This document shows, piece by piece, positions 8,463 to 16,716 of a DNA stretch of 64,000 nt. How positions within the stretch are numbered: position 1 is the first letter of the stretch; the number at the start of each line of letters is the position of its first letter. Origin of the DNA: Asticcacaulis sp. AND118 (GTDB lineage: Bacteria; Pseudomonadota; Alphaproteobacteria; Caulobacterales; Caulobacteraceae). The position numbers and the translations under genes were made by a program. A model generated the notes under the pieces. The model saw only the letters and a program-made list of their open reading frames with translations, made no database searches and had not been told where the DNA came from. Location of the stretch: NCBI RefSeq assembly GCF_020535245.1, contig NZ_CP084910.1, positions 2,580,501 to 2,644,500 of the forward strand, in the 5' to 3' direction.

Positions 8463-8876
8463 AGTTGTCGGCGCCATCCTGAACCGCGCGCTGGGCAGCA
8501 TGGGAAAGGTCACCAGCGACACCTCCCACAGCGACACCGCACTCAGCACACGCAGGCGGCCCGTCTCGTCAGAACGCGTCTTCTGCGCCTCGAAACCGAT
8601 GCTCAGCCCGTCGATCACGCCCGCTTCGGCCAGCGCCGCCGCCATGCGCCCTTCGGGCGTCACCGGCAAAATCCGGCCACGGACGAACAGACCGGTCTCG
8701 TCCTCAACCGCCTCATCCCAGACACCGACCGGCGCCCTGACATTGTGCTGATAGAGCATCCGCGCGCCTTCGGGCCCGGACCGGATCAGGCTGTCGCGAA
8801 AGGCGCCCGGCACAACGACGTCGTCATTGAGATCGCGCTCGTAAAAACGCGAGGCATAGCCTTCGATCGGCACCAT
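8448..8876 (-). CDS. GTA prohead protease (gp4-like, HK97 family)
   Basis: A 142-residue protein starting MVPIEGYASRFYERDLNDDV. It contains the family landmarks MLYQHNVRAPVGVW (catalytic His region) and VIDGLSIGFEAQ (catalytic Ser). It matures the capsid by removing the scaffold segment. The last residues (SLLP, then stop) fall in the palindromic repeat. Its ATG overlaps the upstream small gene's stop by one base. Confidence 0.88.
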   Translation of the reverse strand: MVPIEGYASRFYERDLNDDVVVPGAFRDSLIRSGPEGARMLYQHNVRAPVGVWDEAVEDETGLFVRGRILPVTPEGRMAAALAEAGVIDGLSIGFEAQKTRSDETGRLRVLSAVSLWEVSLVTFPMLPSARFRMAPTTSLLP

Positions 8877-9100
8877 CAGCCGCGCTCCTGATCGAGCTTG
8901 ACCTCGATGCGCTGAAGCGCCGCGCGGGTGGCGAGCGCCTGTTCTTCAAGCCGCGCCAGACGCTCGACGACGCCGGCCTGCTGCTGCAGGCGCGCCTCCA
9001 GCGTATCGAGTCGCGCGCCCGCCCGGCCGAACCACATCAGCGCCGCCGCCGATTGCAGGATGATGGTGACGATGACGCCACCGGTGAAAATCTCAGTCAT
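8876..9100 (-). CDS. Small membrane/coiled-coil GTA protein (gp3.5 position)
   Basis: A 74-residue protein: a hydrophobic N-terminal segment (FTGGVIVTIILQSAAALMWF, a single membrane helix) is followed by a charged coiled coil (LDTLEARLQQQAGVVERLAR). Its position between portal and protease is that of the small gp3.5 gene in RcGTA-type clusters. GAGGGGAG before the ATG at 9100 supports that start over one five codons upstream. The function is not established from sequence; a holin-like role is conceivable but unproven. Confidence 0.65.
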   Translation of the reverse strand: MTEIFTGGVIVTIILQSAAALMWFGRAGARLDTLEARLQQQAGVVERLARLEEQALATRAALQRIEVKLDQERG

Positions 9101-9290
9101 CAACTCTCCCCTCACGCGTTTTAGAAGCGCTCAGGCCCGCCAGTCTCCGCTTCTCGCCCTCGCTGACGAAGGCGGCCGCATTGAGCCGTGCCCACAGGGC
9201 TTCGCGCTCCACCGACAGGGCCGGCAGGGCATCCAACTCCGGCACGATGCGCGCACCGGGAAAGCGCGCTTCCAGCCAGTTCGACAGGGA
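9093..9290 (-). pseudogene. Portal protein (gp3) C-terminal remnant
   Basis: Only the tail of a GTA/HK97 portal protein can be read: SNWLEARFPGARIVPELDAL followed by PALSVEREALWARLNAAAFV and SEGEKRRLAGL. A complete portal is about 390-400 residues; about 65 residues remain. Upstream of about 9290 the frame loses similarity, another frame looks coding for roughly 55 codons, and no further portal or terminase sequence appears before the SDR gene at 9680. A deletion has therefore removed most of gp3, and gp1-gp2 are not present here. Confidence 0.75.
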
Positions 9291-9679
9291 GCGCGTGGTC
9301 TTGGGCCTGACGCATGATGGCGATGTCCTGGGGTGTGAGCGCATTTCCGTCCATGACCCATTTGTACAACGGTTCCGGAATGCGGGGATAAAGTCGGTAA
9401 CTATAAATATTAAGACAAGGATCGGGTTTATGAAATTCTTATATTCAGCGGGGACAGTCCCCTACCTTATTTACAGCGCACCTGCAAAAAGTTGTCATGA
9501 AGTTCAGCTATAAGATGGACATTCCTCCCCGGTGCGTCGTCGTAAAGGCATCACTCGTTACTTTAAGTGTGTTTGAAAAATTTTAGAAAAGTGGCCGCGG
9601 GAAACCGCGGCCTTTTATTTTTCTGCATTCGGTTCGCCCTCTCTGCCTTCTGTGCATCGCAGCAAGGCATGATCCATTC
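9291..9679. other. Deletion-scar region without a recognised gene
   Basis: On the minus strand, 9264-9435 has an open, coding-like stretch (YRLYPRIPEPLYKWVMDG, then NALTPQDIAIMRQAQDHA) in a frame different from the portal stub; I do not recognise it. From about 9370 to 9590 the composition is AT-richer than the flanks. It contains the 13-base palindrome GGGGACAGTCCCC (about 9450-9462), a motif often found beside REP-associated transposases, and ends in a hairpin terminator. No transposase or intact gene was found. Confidence 0.5.
9593..9622 (+). terminator. Rho-independent terminator hairpin
   Basis: A perfect 8-bp stem (ggccgcgg / ccgcggcc) with a gaaa loop is followed by ttttattttt on the plus strand. 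On the minus strand it lies about 60 bases beyond the SDR stop and is followed by acttttct, so it may work in both directions. No plus-strand gene upstream of it is recognised. Confidence 0.75.
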
Positions 9680-10591
9680 TTAGAAAGCGCTGCCCGTCAG
9701 CGCTTGCGAAACCGCCCACAAACGTTCAGAGGCCTGGGCATCCAGCGCCTGCCGCGGGACCTGCGCTTCGGTCGGGAAGCCCCGAATCTCCGCCATTCCA
9801 TCCGGGCCGTAATAGGCCCCCGCCTTCGCCAGTGGCGAGGTCGCGGCGAACAACGTCGGCAATGCCCCCTGCCACGCGGGCTGAAACAGGAACCACAGCA
9901 GGCTCCGCGTCAGACCCGTGGCGCTCCAGCGGCCGGGCGCGTTGTGCAGGAGGTCCGTGCGCGCGATACCGGGATGGGCCGCGATGCTGGTGACGCCCCA
10001 GCCACCGGCTTCGCTGCGGTGGTGCAGTTCGAGCGCGAACATCAGGCAGGCGAGCTTGGACTGACTGTAGACGCGCATCGGATTATAGTCCCGTTCGGCA
10101 TTGAGATCATTGAACTGTATCGCCCCGCTGCGCGCCGCCACGCTCGACAGGGTGACCACGCGGGCATTGCGCCCCTTGCGCAGCAAAGGCATCAGCCCTG
10201 CCGTCAGCGCGAAATGCCCCAGATAGTTGGTGCCAAGCTGCAACTCGAATCCGTCCTCGGTCTCCAGTCGTTTGGGCGGCACCATGACTCCGGCATTATT
10301 GATCAGCAAATCGAGGCTATCGCTCTGGCCCTTCAACCGTTCGCAGAAGGCCCCGACAGAGCGGAGACTGGCCAGATCGAGCGGTTCGAAGCGGGCATTC
10401 GCCGCCGGCAACAGATTGCGGATTTTAGCGACCGCTTGGGTGCCCTTATCCGGATTGCGCCCCGCAATGACCACCTCGGCCCCGGCCTGCGCCAGAGCCA
10501 GCGCATCCTCATAGCCGAGCCCGCCGGTGCCGGTGACAACGGCCAGACGGCCTTTCTGCGAGGGAATATTGGATGCCGTCCACCTGACCAT
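9680..10591 (-). CDS. Short-chain dehydrogenase/reductase (retinol dehydrogenase-like)
   Basis: A 303-residue Rossmann protein. The cofactor loop is TGTGGLGYE (a TGxxxGxG variant near residue 20), NNAG lies near residue 100 and the catalytic YSQSK near residue 177, with Ser in VTLSSVA. It is an NAD(P)-dependent oxidoreductase of unknown substrate; the architecture resembles RDH/WWOX-type SDRs. The ATG at 10591 is preceded by GGAAAGG at a good distance. It is divergent from a TetR gene with a strong palindrome between them, so it is the probable target of that repressor. Confidence 0.85.
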   Translation of the reverse strand: MVRWTASNIPSQKGRLAVVTGTGGLGYEDALALAQAGAEVVIAGRNPDKGTQAVAKIRNLLPAANARFEPLDLASLRSVGAFCERLKGQSDSLDLLINNAGVMVPPKRLETEDGFELQLGTNYLGHFALTAGLMPLLRKGRNARVVTLSSVAARSGAIQFNDLNAERDYNPMRVYSQSKLACLMFALELHHRSEAGGWGVTSIAAHPGIARTDLLHNAPGRWSATGLTRSLLWFLFQPAWQGALPTLFAATSPLAKAGAYYGPDGMAEIRGFPTEAQVPRQALDAQASERLWAVSQALTGSAF

Positions 10592-10612
10592 GAGCTTTGC
10601 CTTTCCAAAAAA

Positions 10613-10657
10613 TCGCACTTGGTGTAAAATGAATTACACTAAGTGCGATTTTACACC
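10613..10657. promoter_or_regulatory. Operator palindromes between SDR and TetR genes
   Basis: Arm TCGCACTTGGTGTAA (10613-10627) pairs with TTACACTAAGTGCGA (10634-10648), 14 of 15 positions matching, around a 6-base centre. A second, overlapping inverted repeat pairs GGTGTAAAAT (10621-10630) with ATTTTACACC (10648-10657). The placement immediately before both divergent starts fits a TetR-family operator that controls both genes. Confidence 0.8.
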
Positions 10658-10670
10658 AAGGGAAATTTTT

Positions 10671-11285
10671 ATGCCCGGCGCCGAAGGTCCGAATCTGCTG
10701 ACGCCTCCACCCAGGGACGGTTTGCGCGAGCGCAAGCGCCGCGAAACCCTGCAACGCATTACCGATACGGGGATGTGCCTGTTTCTGGAGAAGGGCTACG
10801 ACGCGACGACGCTTGATGACATCGCGATGGCGGCCGGCATTTCCCGGCGCACCTTCTTCTATTATTTCAAGTCCAAGGACGATATCCTGCTATCTCTGCA
10901 AAGCGGCATGGGCGAGATGATCACGGCCGCCTTACGCGCCGAAGCGCCGGACAAACGCCCCCTCGATGCGGTGCGCGACGCGGTCATCAGGGCCTGCGCG
11001 TCTATTCCCACCGACGAAATGATCGCCATCGACCGCCTGATGCGCTCCAGCGAAGCGGTTCAGGCGCGAAAACAGGCCAGTTACGTCCAGCACGAAAAAG
11101 CGTTGTTCGAAGCTCTGCGCGAACGCTGGCCCGCGGCGGATCGGGAAACCGGTCTCAGGCTGGTGGCCATGCTGTCGATGGGGGCGATACGGCTGTCGTT
11201 CGAAGCGCTGAACCGCGAAGGCGGCAAACGCCCGGTCGCGGCGTTGCTGCAGGAAACCTTCGATGGGCTGAAGGCCGAAATATAG
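10671..11285 (+). CDS. TetR/AcrR family transcriptional regulator
   Basis: The 204-residue protein has an N-terminal helix-turn-helix (about residues 25-70: ITDTGMCLFLEKGYDATTLD, then DIAMAAGISRRTFFYYFKSK). The C-terminal ligand-binding domain is helical and variable. The ATG at 10671 is chosen because longer frames read through the operator palindrome. It probably represses itself and the divergent SDR; the ligand is unknown. Confidence 0.9.
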   Translation: MPGAEGPNLLTPPPRDGLRERKRRETLQRITDTGMCLFLEKGYDATTLDDIAMAAGISRRTFFYYFKSKDDILLSLQSGMGEMITAALRAEAPDKRPLDAVRDAVIRACASIPTDEMIAIDRLMRSSEAVQARKQASYVQHEKALFEALRERWPAADRETGLRLVAMLSMGAIRLSFEALNREGGKRPVAALLQETFDGLKAEI

Positions 11286-11288
11286 GCC

Positions 11289-11756
11289 TTATTCGCCCTT
11301 ATCCGAGCGGTCTTCCAACAGATCGAAAGCGGCGAAGTCGATGGCGTCTTCGGGGTCGTCCAACGCCGTTTCGGAAAGGGTCTGTCCGCGTACGGACACG
11401 CCCCGGCGGTGCACCTCTTCGCGGTCGCCGCAGATCAGGTGATGCCAGCGCGGCAGGTCCTTGCCCTCGTGCAGGCGGCGATAGGCGCACGAGCCCGGCA
11501 TCCATTCCAGCGCTTCGATATTATGCGGCGTCAGCTTGATGCAGTCGGGCACGTATGTGTGCCGCTGCGGATAGTTGGAGCAGGCGCAGGTGCCCGAATC
11601 GAACAGCCGGCAATGGACGCGCGTCGGGATGATCTCCCCCGTATCCTCGTCCTCAAGCCGGATGAGGCAGCACAGGCCGCAGCCGTCGCACAGCGATTCC
11701 CATTCGGGCACCGTCATTTCGGAAAGGGTCTTGGTCTGCCAGAAGGGTTTGGTCAT
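11289..11756 (-). CDS. UPF0260 / YkgJ-type CxxCxxCC cluster-binding protein
   Basis: A 155-residue protein beginning [20 protein letters not shown]. Cys23, Cys26, Cys29 and Cys30 (CDGCGLCC) open the zinc or iron-sulfur binding motif, with more Cys in [19 protein letters not shown] and [10 protein letters not shown]. This matches the UPF0260 (YcgN) family, whose function is unknown. The frame extends upstream into a palindromic repeat, so the ATG at 11756 is preferred. Confidence 0.88.
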   Translation of the reverse strand: MTKPFWQTKTLSEMTVPEWESLCDGCGLCCLIRLEDEDTGEIIPTRVHCRLFDSGTCACSNYPQRHTYVPDCIKLTPHNIEALEWMPGSCAYRRLHEGKDLPRWHHLICGDREEVHRRGVSVRGQTLSETALDDPEDAIDFAAFDLLEDRSDKGE

Positions 11757-11776
11757 CACGAACTTTACTTGAGATA

Positions 11777-11880
11777 GCCCCTCACCCGGCCCTGCGGGCC
11801 ACCCTCTCCCCGTAAACAGGGAGAGGGAATTTCGGTGTCCCCTCTCCCCGCATGCGGGGAGAGGGTTAGGGTGAGGGGCA
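11777..11880. repeat. Inverted pair of palindromic repeats (type B)
   Basis: gcccctcacccggccctgcg, followed by ccctctccccgtaaacaggg agaggg, is mirrored by cccctctccccgcatgcggg gagagggttagggtgaggggc. It lies between the divergent UPF0260 and ABC-F genes. Confidence 0.8.
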
Positions 11881-12006
11881 ATTTCCCTCGCCCATACGCG
11901 ATATTCAAACACTTTGCAAAGAACACCGAAACCGCTAAACCCGCGGCATCCCGCTTAATCGCCTTTTTGGGCGAAAGCCGGTTCCCACTTTTCGCAAAAG
12001 GCTTTT

Positions 12007-13815
12007 ATGAACGCCAAAGCCCCCCTGCTCGCCCTGAAAGACGTCCGCCTGATGGACGGCATGAACCCGCTGTTCGACGGCGTCGACATCGCGCTGGAGC
12101 CGCGCGTGCGGGCCTGTCTCGTCGGTCGCAACGGCGCAGGCAAATCGACCCTGATGCGCCTGATGGCCGGGCTGATCGAGGCCGACTCGGGCGAGCGCGT
12201 CGTCATGCAGGGGATGCGCTACGCCTATGTGCTTCAGGAGCCGCAGCCCGTCGGCGACACCGTGCTCGACTGGGTGACGTCGGACGGCGCGGAGCCCTAT
12301 ATGGCCGAAGCCGAGCTTTACACCTTCGGCATCGACCCGGCGACGAAATGCGCCTCCCTGTCGGGCGGGGAAAAGCGCCGCGCCGCGCTGGCCAAGGCGT
12401 TTGCCGAAGAACCCGACCTGATCTTCCTCGACGAACCGACCAACCACCTCGACATCTTCGCCATCGAAGCCCTCGAAGACCAGTTGCGTCAGTTCAAGGG
12501 CGCCGCCCTGATCGTCAGCCACGACCGCACCTTCCTGGAGCGTGTCACCCAGCGCTCCTACTGGCTGCACGACCGCAAGGTCATGCGCCTCGACGCCGGC
12601 TATGCGTCGTTCGAGCCCTGGTCGGAAAAAATCATGGAAGAACAGGCCGAATCCTTGCGCCGTCTCGAAAAGGCCATCGAGCGTGAAACCTACACCTTCT
12701 ACCGCTCGATCACCGCCCGGCGCACGCGCAACGAAGGCCGCGCCGCACGCCTTCAGGCCATGCGCGCCGAAAAGATGGAGCGGACCAAGCAATTGCCGCG
12801 TCAACTCGAAATGAGCATCGATTCCGGCGGCACGTCGGGCAAATTGGTCGCCGAACTGAAAAACGTCTCCAAGGGGTTCGGCGACAAGGAACTGCTCAAG
12901 GGCTTTTCGACCCGCATCCTGCGCGGCGACCGGCTGGCCATTGTCGGGCCGAACGGCGCGGGCAAGTCGACCCTCGTCAAGCTGCTGATCGGGCAGATCC
13001 CCGCCGATGAGGGCGAAATCCGCCTCGGCACCGCGCTTGAGGTCGCCTATCTCGATCAGGGCCGCGACACGCTGAAAGGCGAGGAGACTCTGTGGGACGC
13101 GCTGGCCAATACCGGCTCGGATCAGATCATGGTGCAGGGGCAGCCGCGCCACGTCGCCGCCTACGCCAAGGACTTCCTGTTCCGCGACAATCAGTTGCGT
13201 CAGCCGGTCAAATCGCTGTCGGGCGGAGAACGCAACCGTTTGCAACTGGCCCGCGCCCTGGCTTCGGCGACCAATCTGCTGGTGCTCGACGAACCGACCA
13301 ACGACCTCGATATGGACACGCTCGACCTGCTGGAAGAGATGCTGGCCGACTATGACGGCACGCTGATCCTCGTCAGCCACGATCGCGATTTCATCGATCG
13401 TCTGGCCACCTCGACCCTCGCCCTGAACGGCAAGGGCAAGGCGGTGGAAACACCCGGTGGCTGGCAGGACTTCCTGCGTCAGAACCCCGACTTCTTCGCC
13501 GAACTGAGCCACAAGGCCCCGGCAACCAAGGCGCCGGCAAAAGTCTCTGCCCCTGCGGCCCCCGCCCCGAAAACCCCGGCGAAAAAGCTGTCCTACAAGG
13601 ACCAGAAGCGTCTCGAAGACCTCAACGCCCTGATGCCCAAATGGCAGGCCGAGATCGCCAACACCGAGGCGGCGCTGGGCGATCCGAACCTCTACGCCAA
13701 AAACCCGGCGCGCTTCGAGGCGTTGATGAAGACACTGGAAAAGCTGAAAACCGACCTCGAAAACGGCGAGATGGAATGGCTTGAGCTTGAGGAAAAACGC
13801 GAGGCGCTGGGGTAA
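12007..13815 (+). CDS. uup: ABC-F family ATPase (Uup-like)
   Basis: The 602-residue protein has two ABC cassettes and no membrane domain. Cassette 1: Walker A GRNGAGKS (about 39), signature LSGGEKRR (about 117), Walker B LIFLDEPTNHLD (about 141). Cassette 2: GPNGAGKS (about 316), LSGGERNR, LVLDEPTNDLD (about 428). A P-site-tRNA-interaction-type linker rich in Arg/Glu lies between, and a basic coiled coil (KKLSYKDQKRLEDLNALM to the end) follows, as in Uup. ABC-F proteins act on ribosomes; Uup also affects transposon excision in E. coli. The symbol rests on domain architecture. Confidence 0.85.
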   Translation: MNAKAPLLALKDVRLMDGMNPLFDGVDIALEPRVRACLVGRNGAGKSTLMRLMAGLIEADSGERVVMQGMRYAYVLQEPQPVGDTVLDWVTSDGAEPYMAEAELYTFGIDPATKCASLSGGEKRRAALAKAFAEEPDLIFLDEPTNHLDIFAIEALEDQLRQFKGAALIVSHDRTFLERVTQRSYWLHDRKVMRLDAGYASFEPWSEKIMEEQAESLRRLEKAIERETYTFYRSITARRTRNEGRAARLQAMRAEKMERTKQLPRQLEMSIDSGGTSGKLVAELKNVSKGFGDKELLKGFSTRILRGDRLAIVGPNGAGKSTLVKLLIGQIPADEGEIRLGTALEVAYLDQGRDTLKGEETLWDALANTGSDQIMVQGQPRHVAAYAKDFLFRDNQLRQPVKSLSGGERNRLQLARALASATNLLVLDEPTNDLDMDTLDLLEEMLADYDGTLILVSHDRDFIDRLATSTLALNGKGKAVETPGGWQDFLRQNPDFFAELSHKAPATKAPAKVSAPAAPAPKTPAKKLSYKDQKRLEDLNALMPKWQAEIANTEAALGDPNLYAKNPARFEALMKTLEKLKTDLENGEMEWLELEEKREALG

Positions 13816-13918
13816 CGGATACCGCACGGCGAGGCGTATCCCTGTGCCATTAGGGCAATATTAAGCGGCAGAGGTTAGGTTAAGCGGGTTGCAACCTTTC
13901 CGGAAACTGCCGCGTTTC

Positions 13919-15376
13919 ATGCCCCTTCATAGTCGAACCTGTCTGTCCGCCCTTGGTCTGGCCCTTTTCGGCCTGACCGTTTACGCGCCCGTATCGGCGC
14001 TGGCGCAGGCGCGGCCCTATCTCGACTGGCCCGGCAAAAGCGTCGCTCAACAGGCTCCCGAACAGCCGCAAACCGCGCCCGCGACGCCGCTGGAACGCGC
14101 CCTGCCCAACGCGGCGACGGGTCAGCCCGGCTTTGACATTCCCGCCTCTCCCTACGGTCAGGTCGGCAATCCCTATACGCACGATCTGAACTGGCGCGGC
14201 AAGGCAAGCCCCGCTGCACCTCAGGCCGCCGCGCCTGCCCCGCAAGCCCAGCCGCATCCCGAACTGGCGTCCAACTGGACGCCGCAGCCGCAATCGTGCT
14301 TCGACGCCCCGCGCGCTTACAAGGCTCCGGCTCAGACGAAGGCGCAACCTCAAACCTCGGTCCCTGCGCCGCAGCCGCAACCTGAAGCGCCGCCCCAACC
14401 GGTTCCGGCAAAGCCGCAACCCCAGCCTCAGGCGACCCTGCGTTCCTATGCGCCGCCGGTCCGTCAGGCCCAACCCGCTTCACCGCCTCCCGTTCCGGCA
14501 CAAGCTCAGGCCTATGCCCGGCCTGCCCCGCAAACGCCCCCCCCGGCGACCCCCAACCCTGGCTGGATTCCGACGGTGAAGGAGCGCGTGCAATCGCCGC
14601 CGCAGCCCAATCCGGCCTATGGCTGGATTCCGTCGCCAAGCGAACGCCTTCAGGAAGCTCGTCCGGCTTCGCAACCGCCCAAAATGCTGCCTCAGGCGCG
14701 CGTCGCAACCCCGGCGCCCTTGCCGACACCGAAACCGCCGATCGTCAGCGCCGAGACCATGGAGCGCGAAACCGCAGCCCAAACGGCGGTGACGCAGCCG
14801 AAAACCCAATCTCAACCCAAGTCTCCGGCTCCGGTACAAGCGCAAGTCCAGCCTCAACCAGCCCCGCAGACTCCGGTCCAGCCGCAGGCCCTGCCGGATA
14901 GCGGCTACCGTCTGCCGCCGAACAGCAAATATGCCGGCCGCGTTTCGCCGGAACTGGAGGCGCGCGCCGCAACCCCGGCCCAACCGGTTCAGACCGACAA
15001 GTCTGTCCCCAAGGCCGCCACCACGCCCGCCGAGGTCAAGGCCGCCGAGACCAGACAGGCCAGCGCGCCCACAGCGGCGGCCCCTCTGGCGCAGGCCGCC
15101 GAGCAGGAATCCGCCGAGCCCTACACGCCCTTTGTGCCGGGCAGCCGCGCCACCAATGCGTCGCAAACCCCGCGCTTCTATTCGCTGCACCGCGCCTATG
15201 GCTATGAGCCCGACCCCGCGCCGCATTCGGGCGGCGATCTGGCGCTCGATCCCAACGCCGTCCAGACCCCGACTCAGGACGACAAAAACAAGAAAACCGC
15301 GCCTCAGAAAGAGACCGCGAAGACGACCGATAAAACCAAATCCGACCCGAAATCCGATAAAGACAAAACGCTTTAA
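13919..15376 (+). CDS. Secreted Pro/Gln/Ala-rich protein of unknown function
   Basis: A 485-residue protein starting MPLHSRTCLSALGLALFGL, a clear signal peptide with likely cleavage near VSALAQA. The rest is low-complexity: Pro, Gln and Ala dominate, with repeated GWIP(S/T) motifs (PNPGWIPTVKER, AYGWIPSPSERL). The C-terminal part has an ordered-looking PRFYSLHRAYGYEPDP and a lysine-rich tail (DKTKSDPKSDKDKTL). It is probably periplasmic or envelope-associated. It is 9 bases upstream of the DUF2336 gene and likely cotranscribed. No domain is recognised. Confidence 0.75.
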   Translation: MPLHSRTCLSALGLALFGLTVYAPVSALAQARPYLDWPGKSVAQQAPEQPQTAPATPLERALPNAATGQPGFDIPASPYGQVGNPYTHDLNWRGKASPAAPQAAAPAPQAQPHPELASNWTPQPQSCFDAPRAYKAPAQTKAQPQTSVPAPQPQPEAPPQPVPAKPQPQPQATLRSYAPPVRQAQPASPPPVPAQAQAYARPAPQTPPPATPNPGWIPTVKERVQSPPQPNPAYGWIPSPSERLQEARPASQPPKMLPQARVATPAPLPTPKPPIVSAETMERETAAQTAVTQPKTQSQPKSPAPVQAQVQPQPAPQTPVQPQALPDSGYRLPPNSKYAGRVSPELEARAATPAQPVQTDKSVPKAATTPAEVKAAETRQASAPTAAAPLAQAAEQESAEPYTPFVPGSRATNASQTPRFYSLHRAYGYEPDPAPHSGGDLALDPNAVQTPTQDDKNKKTAPQKETAKTTDKTKSDPKSDKDKTL

Positions 15377-15385
15377 GGCTCTCAC

Positions 15386-16471
15386 ATGTCCTTGCCCCTC
15401 AACAACCTGATCGCCCTGGCCAAGGAGCCGTCCTCCGAAAAACGCCGCGAACTGCTGCGTCAGGTCACCAGCGTCTTCATGGCCCATCCCGAACAGGTCG
15501 AAGGGCCCGAAATGGCGCTGTACGACGAGGTGATGAGCCAGTTGTCGTCCGAGATGGAGAGCGTCGTCCGCGCCGAAATCGCGCGCACGCTGGCCGAGGC
15601 CAAGGTCGCCCCGCTGGGCCTGCTGCGCCGTCTCGCCAGCGACGATATCGAGGTCGCCGAAGTCATCCTGAAACGCTCGAAAGCCCTGACCGAAAGCGAC
15701 CTGATCCACGTCGTGTCGACCAAGGGTCAGGACCACCTGCGCGCCGTGTCTCAGCGCGAGGAAGTGACCGAAGCCGTGTCGGGCGTCATCGTCGAACGCG
15801 GCGATGACACCACGGTCAACACCCTGCTGCGCAACGACGGCGCGCGCCTGTCGCGCGCCACCAACGAGGTCGTGGTCCACCGCGCCCAGACGAGCCCGGC
15901 CCTGCACGACGCCATCGTCAACCGCAAGGACTTCCCCCTCGATCTGATGAACGACATGTACTTCGTCGTCGAAGCCCGCCTGCGCGAACGCATCATGCAG
16001 GAAAACGCAAAGGTCGATCCCGCCGTTCTGGAACAGGCCCTGTCGAAGTCGCGCAACACCGTCGCCATCGCCCACGGCTCCTTCCCCACGGACTATGAGA
16101 AGATCATGGGCGAGGTCGAGGCGCTGTTCAATAACCAGAAGCTGACCCCCGCCCTGCTTGCGCGCTATATGCGCGACCCGAACCAGACCTGGTTCCTGTG
16201 CGCCCTGGCCATCATGGCCGATATCGACTTCCTGACGGCCAAGCACGTCGTCGAAAAGCGTGAAATCGACGCGCTGGCCATCGCCTGTAAGGCGGCCGAT
16301 CTCGAAAAGTCGCTGTTCCTGACCTATGCCATGATCATGCTGGCGTCGCAGGACAATGCGATGGGCAAGGCCGCCGAATACGGCAAGCTGTACGAGCAAT
16401 TGCCGCGCGAAACGGCGCTGCGCACCATCCGCTTCTGGCGGATGCGCCGCGCTGAAGGCCACGCGGCGTAA
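15386..16471 (+). CDS. DUF2336 domain-containing protein
   Basis: A 361-residue, all-helical cytoplasmic protein starting MSLPLNNLIALAKEPSSEKR. The N-terminal half matches DUF2336: repeated helical hairpins with LASDDIEVAEVILKRSKALT and HLRAVSQREEVTEAVSGVIV. The family is nearly confined to Alphaproteobacteria, and at least one member (PdeA/other naming varies) is linked to cell-envelope or stress signalling; no role can be inferred here beyond linkage to the secreted protein before it. Confidence 0.8.
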   Translation: MSLPLNNLIALAKEPSSEKRRELLRQVTSVFMAHPEQVEGPEMALYDEVMSQLSSEMESVVRAEIARTLAEAKVAPLGLLRRLASDDIEVAEVILKRSKALTESDLIHVVSTKGQDHLRAVSQREEVTEAVSGVIVERGDDTTVNTLLRNDGARLSRATNEVVVHRAQTSPALHDAIVNRKDFPLDLMNDMYFVVEARLRERIMQENAKVDPAVLEQALSKSRNTVAIAHGSFPTDYEKIMGEVEALFNNQKLTPALLARYMRDPNQTWFLCALAIMADIDFLTAKHVVEKREIDALAIACKAADLEKSLFLTYAMIMLASQDNAMGKAAEYGKLYEQLPRETALRTIRFWRMRRAEGHAA

Positions 16472-16483
16472 GCCCCTTCCCTT

Positions 16484-16715
16484 ATACCTCCCCAGTTTAC
16501 TGGGGTATAGCGCGCGAAAGTATAGCTTTCGCAAGCGATGGGACCGCACAGCCGCGGTGAGATGTGGTGGTGGGGGTTCTGACTTAGATCGCGTTCGCTG
16601 CACCTTGCCTACGGCGTCTTGCGCATATTGAACGATCCCCCAGACCATTCAATTGCTCACCCCATCCCATTGGCTCCGCCAATGGTCCCCCTCCCCGACA
16701 AGTCGGGGAGGTATA
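16484..16715. repeat. Large inverted pair of palindromic repeats (type A)
   Basis: The left copy starts tatacctccccagtttactg and includes gggaccgcacagccgcggtg, then gtggtgggggtt. The right copy ends ccctccccgacaagtcgggg aggtata. The left half has an extra insertion (tagcgcgcgaaagtatagctttcgcaagcg), itself palindromic. It fills the gap between DUF2336 and asmA-like genes, which are convergent. Confidence 0.8.
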
Positions 16716-16716
16716 A

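Noticed and set aside
11935-13827. A 630-codon minus-strand frame antisense to the ABC-F gene
   Set aside because: The plus strand encodes two complete ABC cassettes; the antisense frame shows no recognisable domain.
14480-16648. A long minus-strand frame across the Pro-rich and DUF2336 genes
   Set aside because: Composition is Arg/Gly/Leu-rich with no motifs, and it mirrors two well-supported plus-strand genes.
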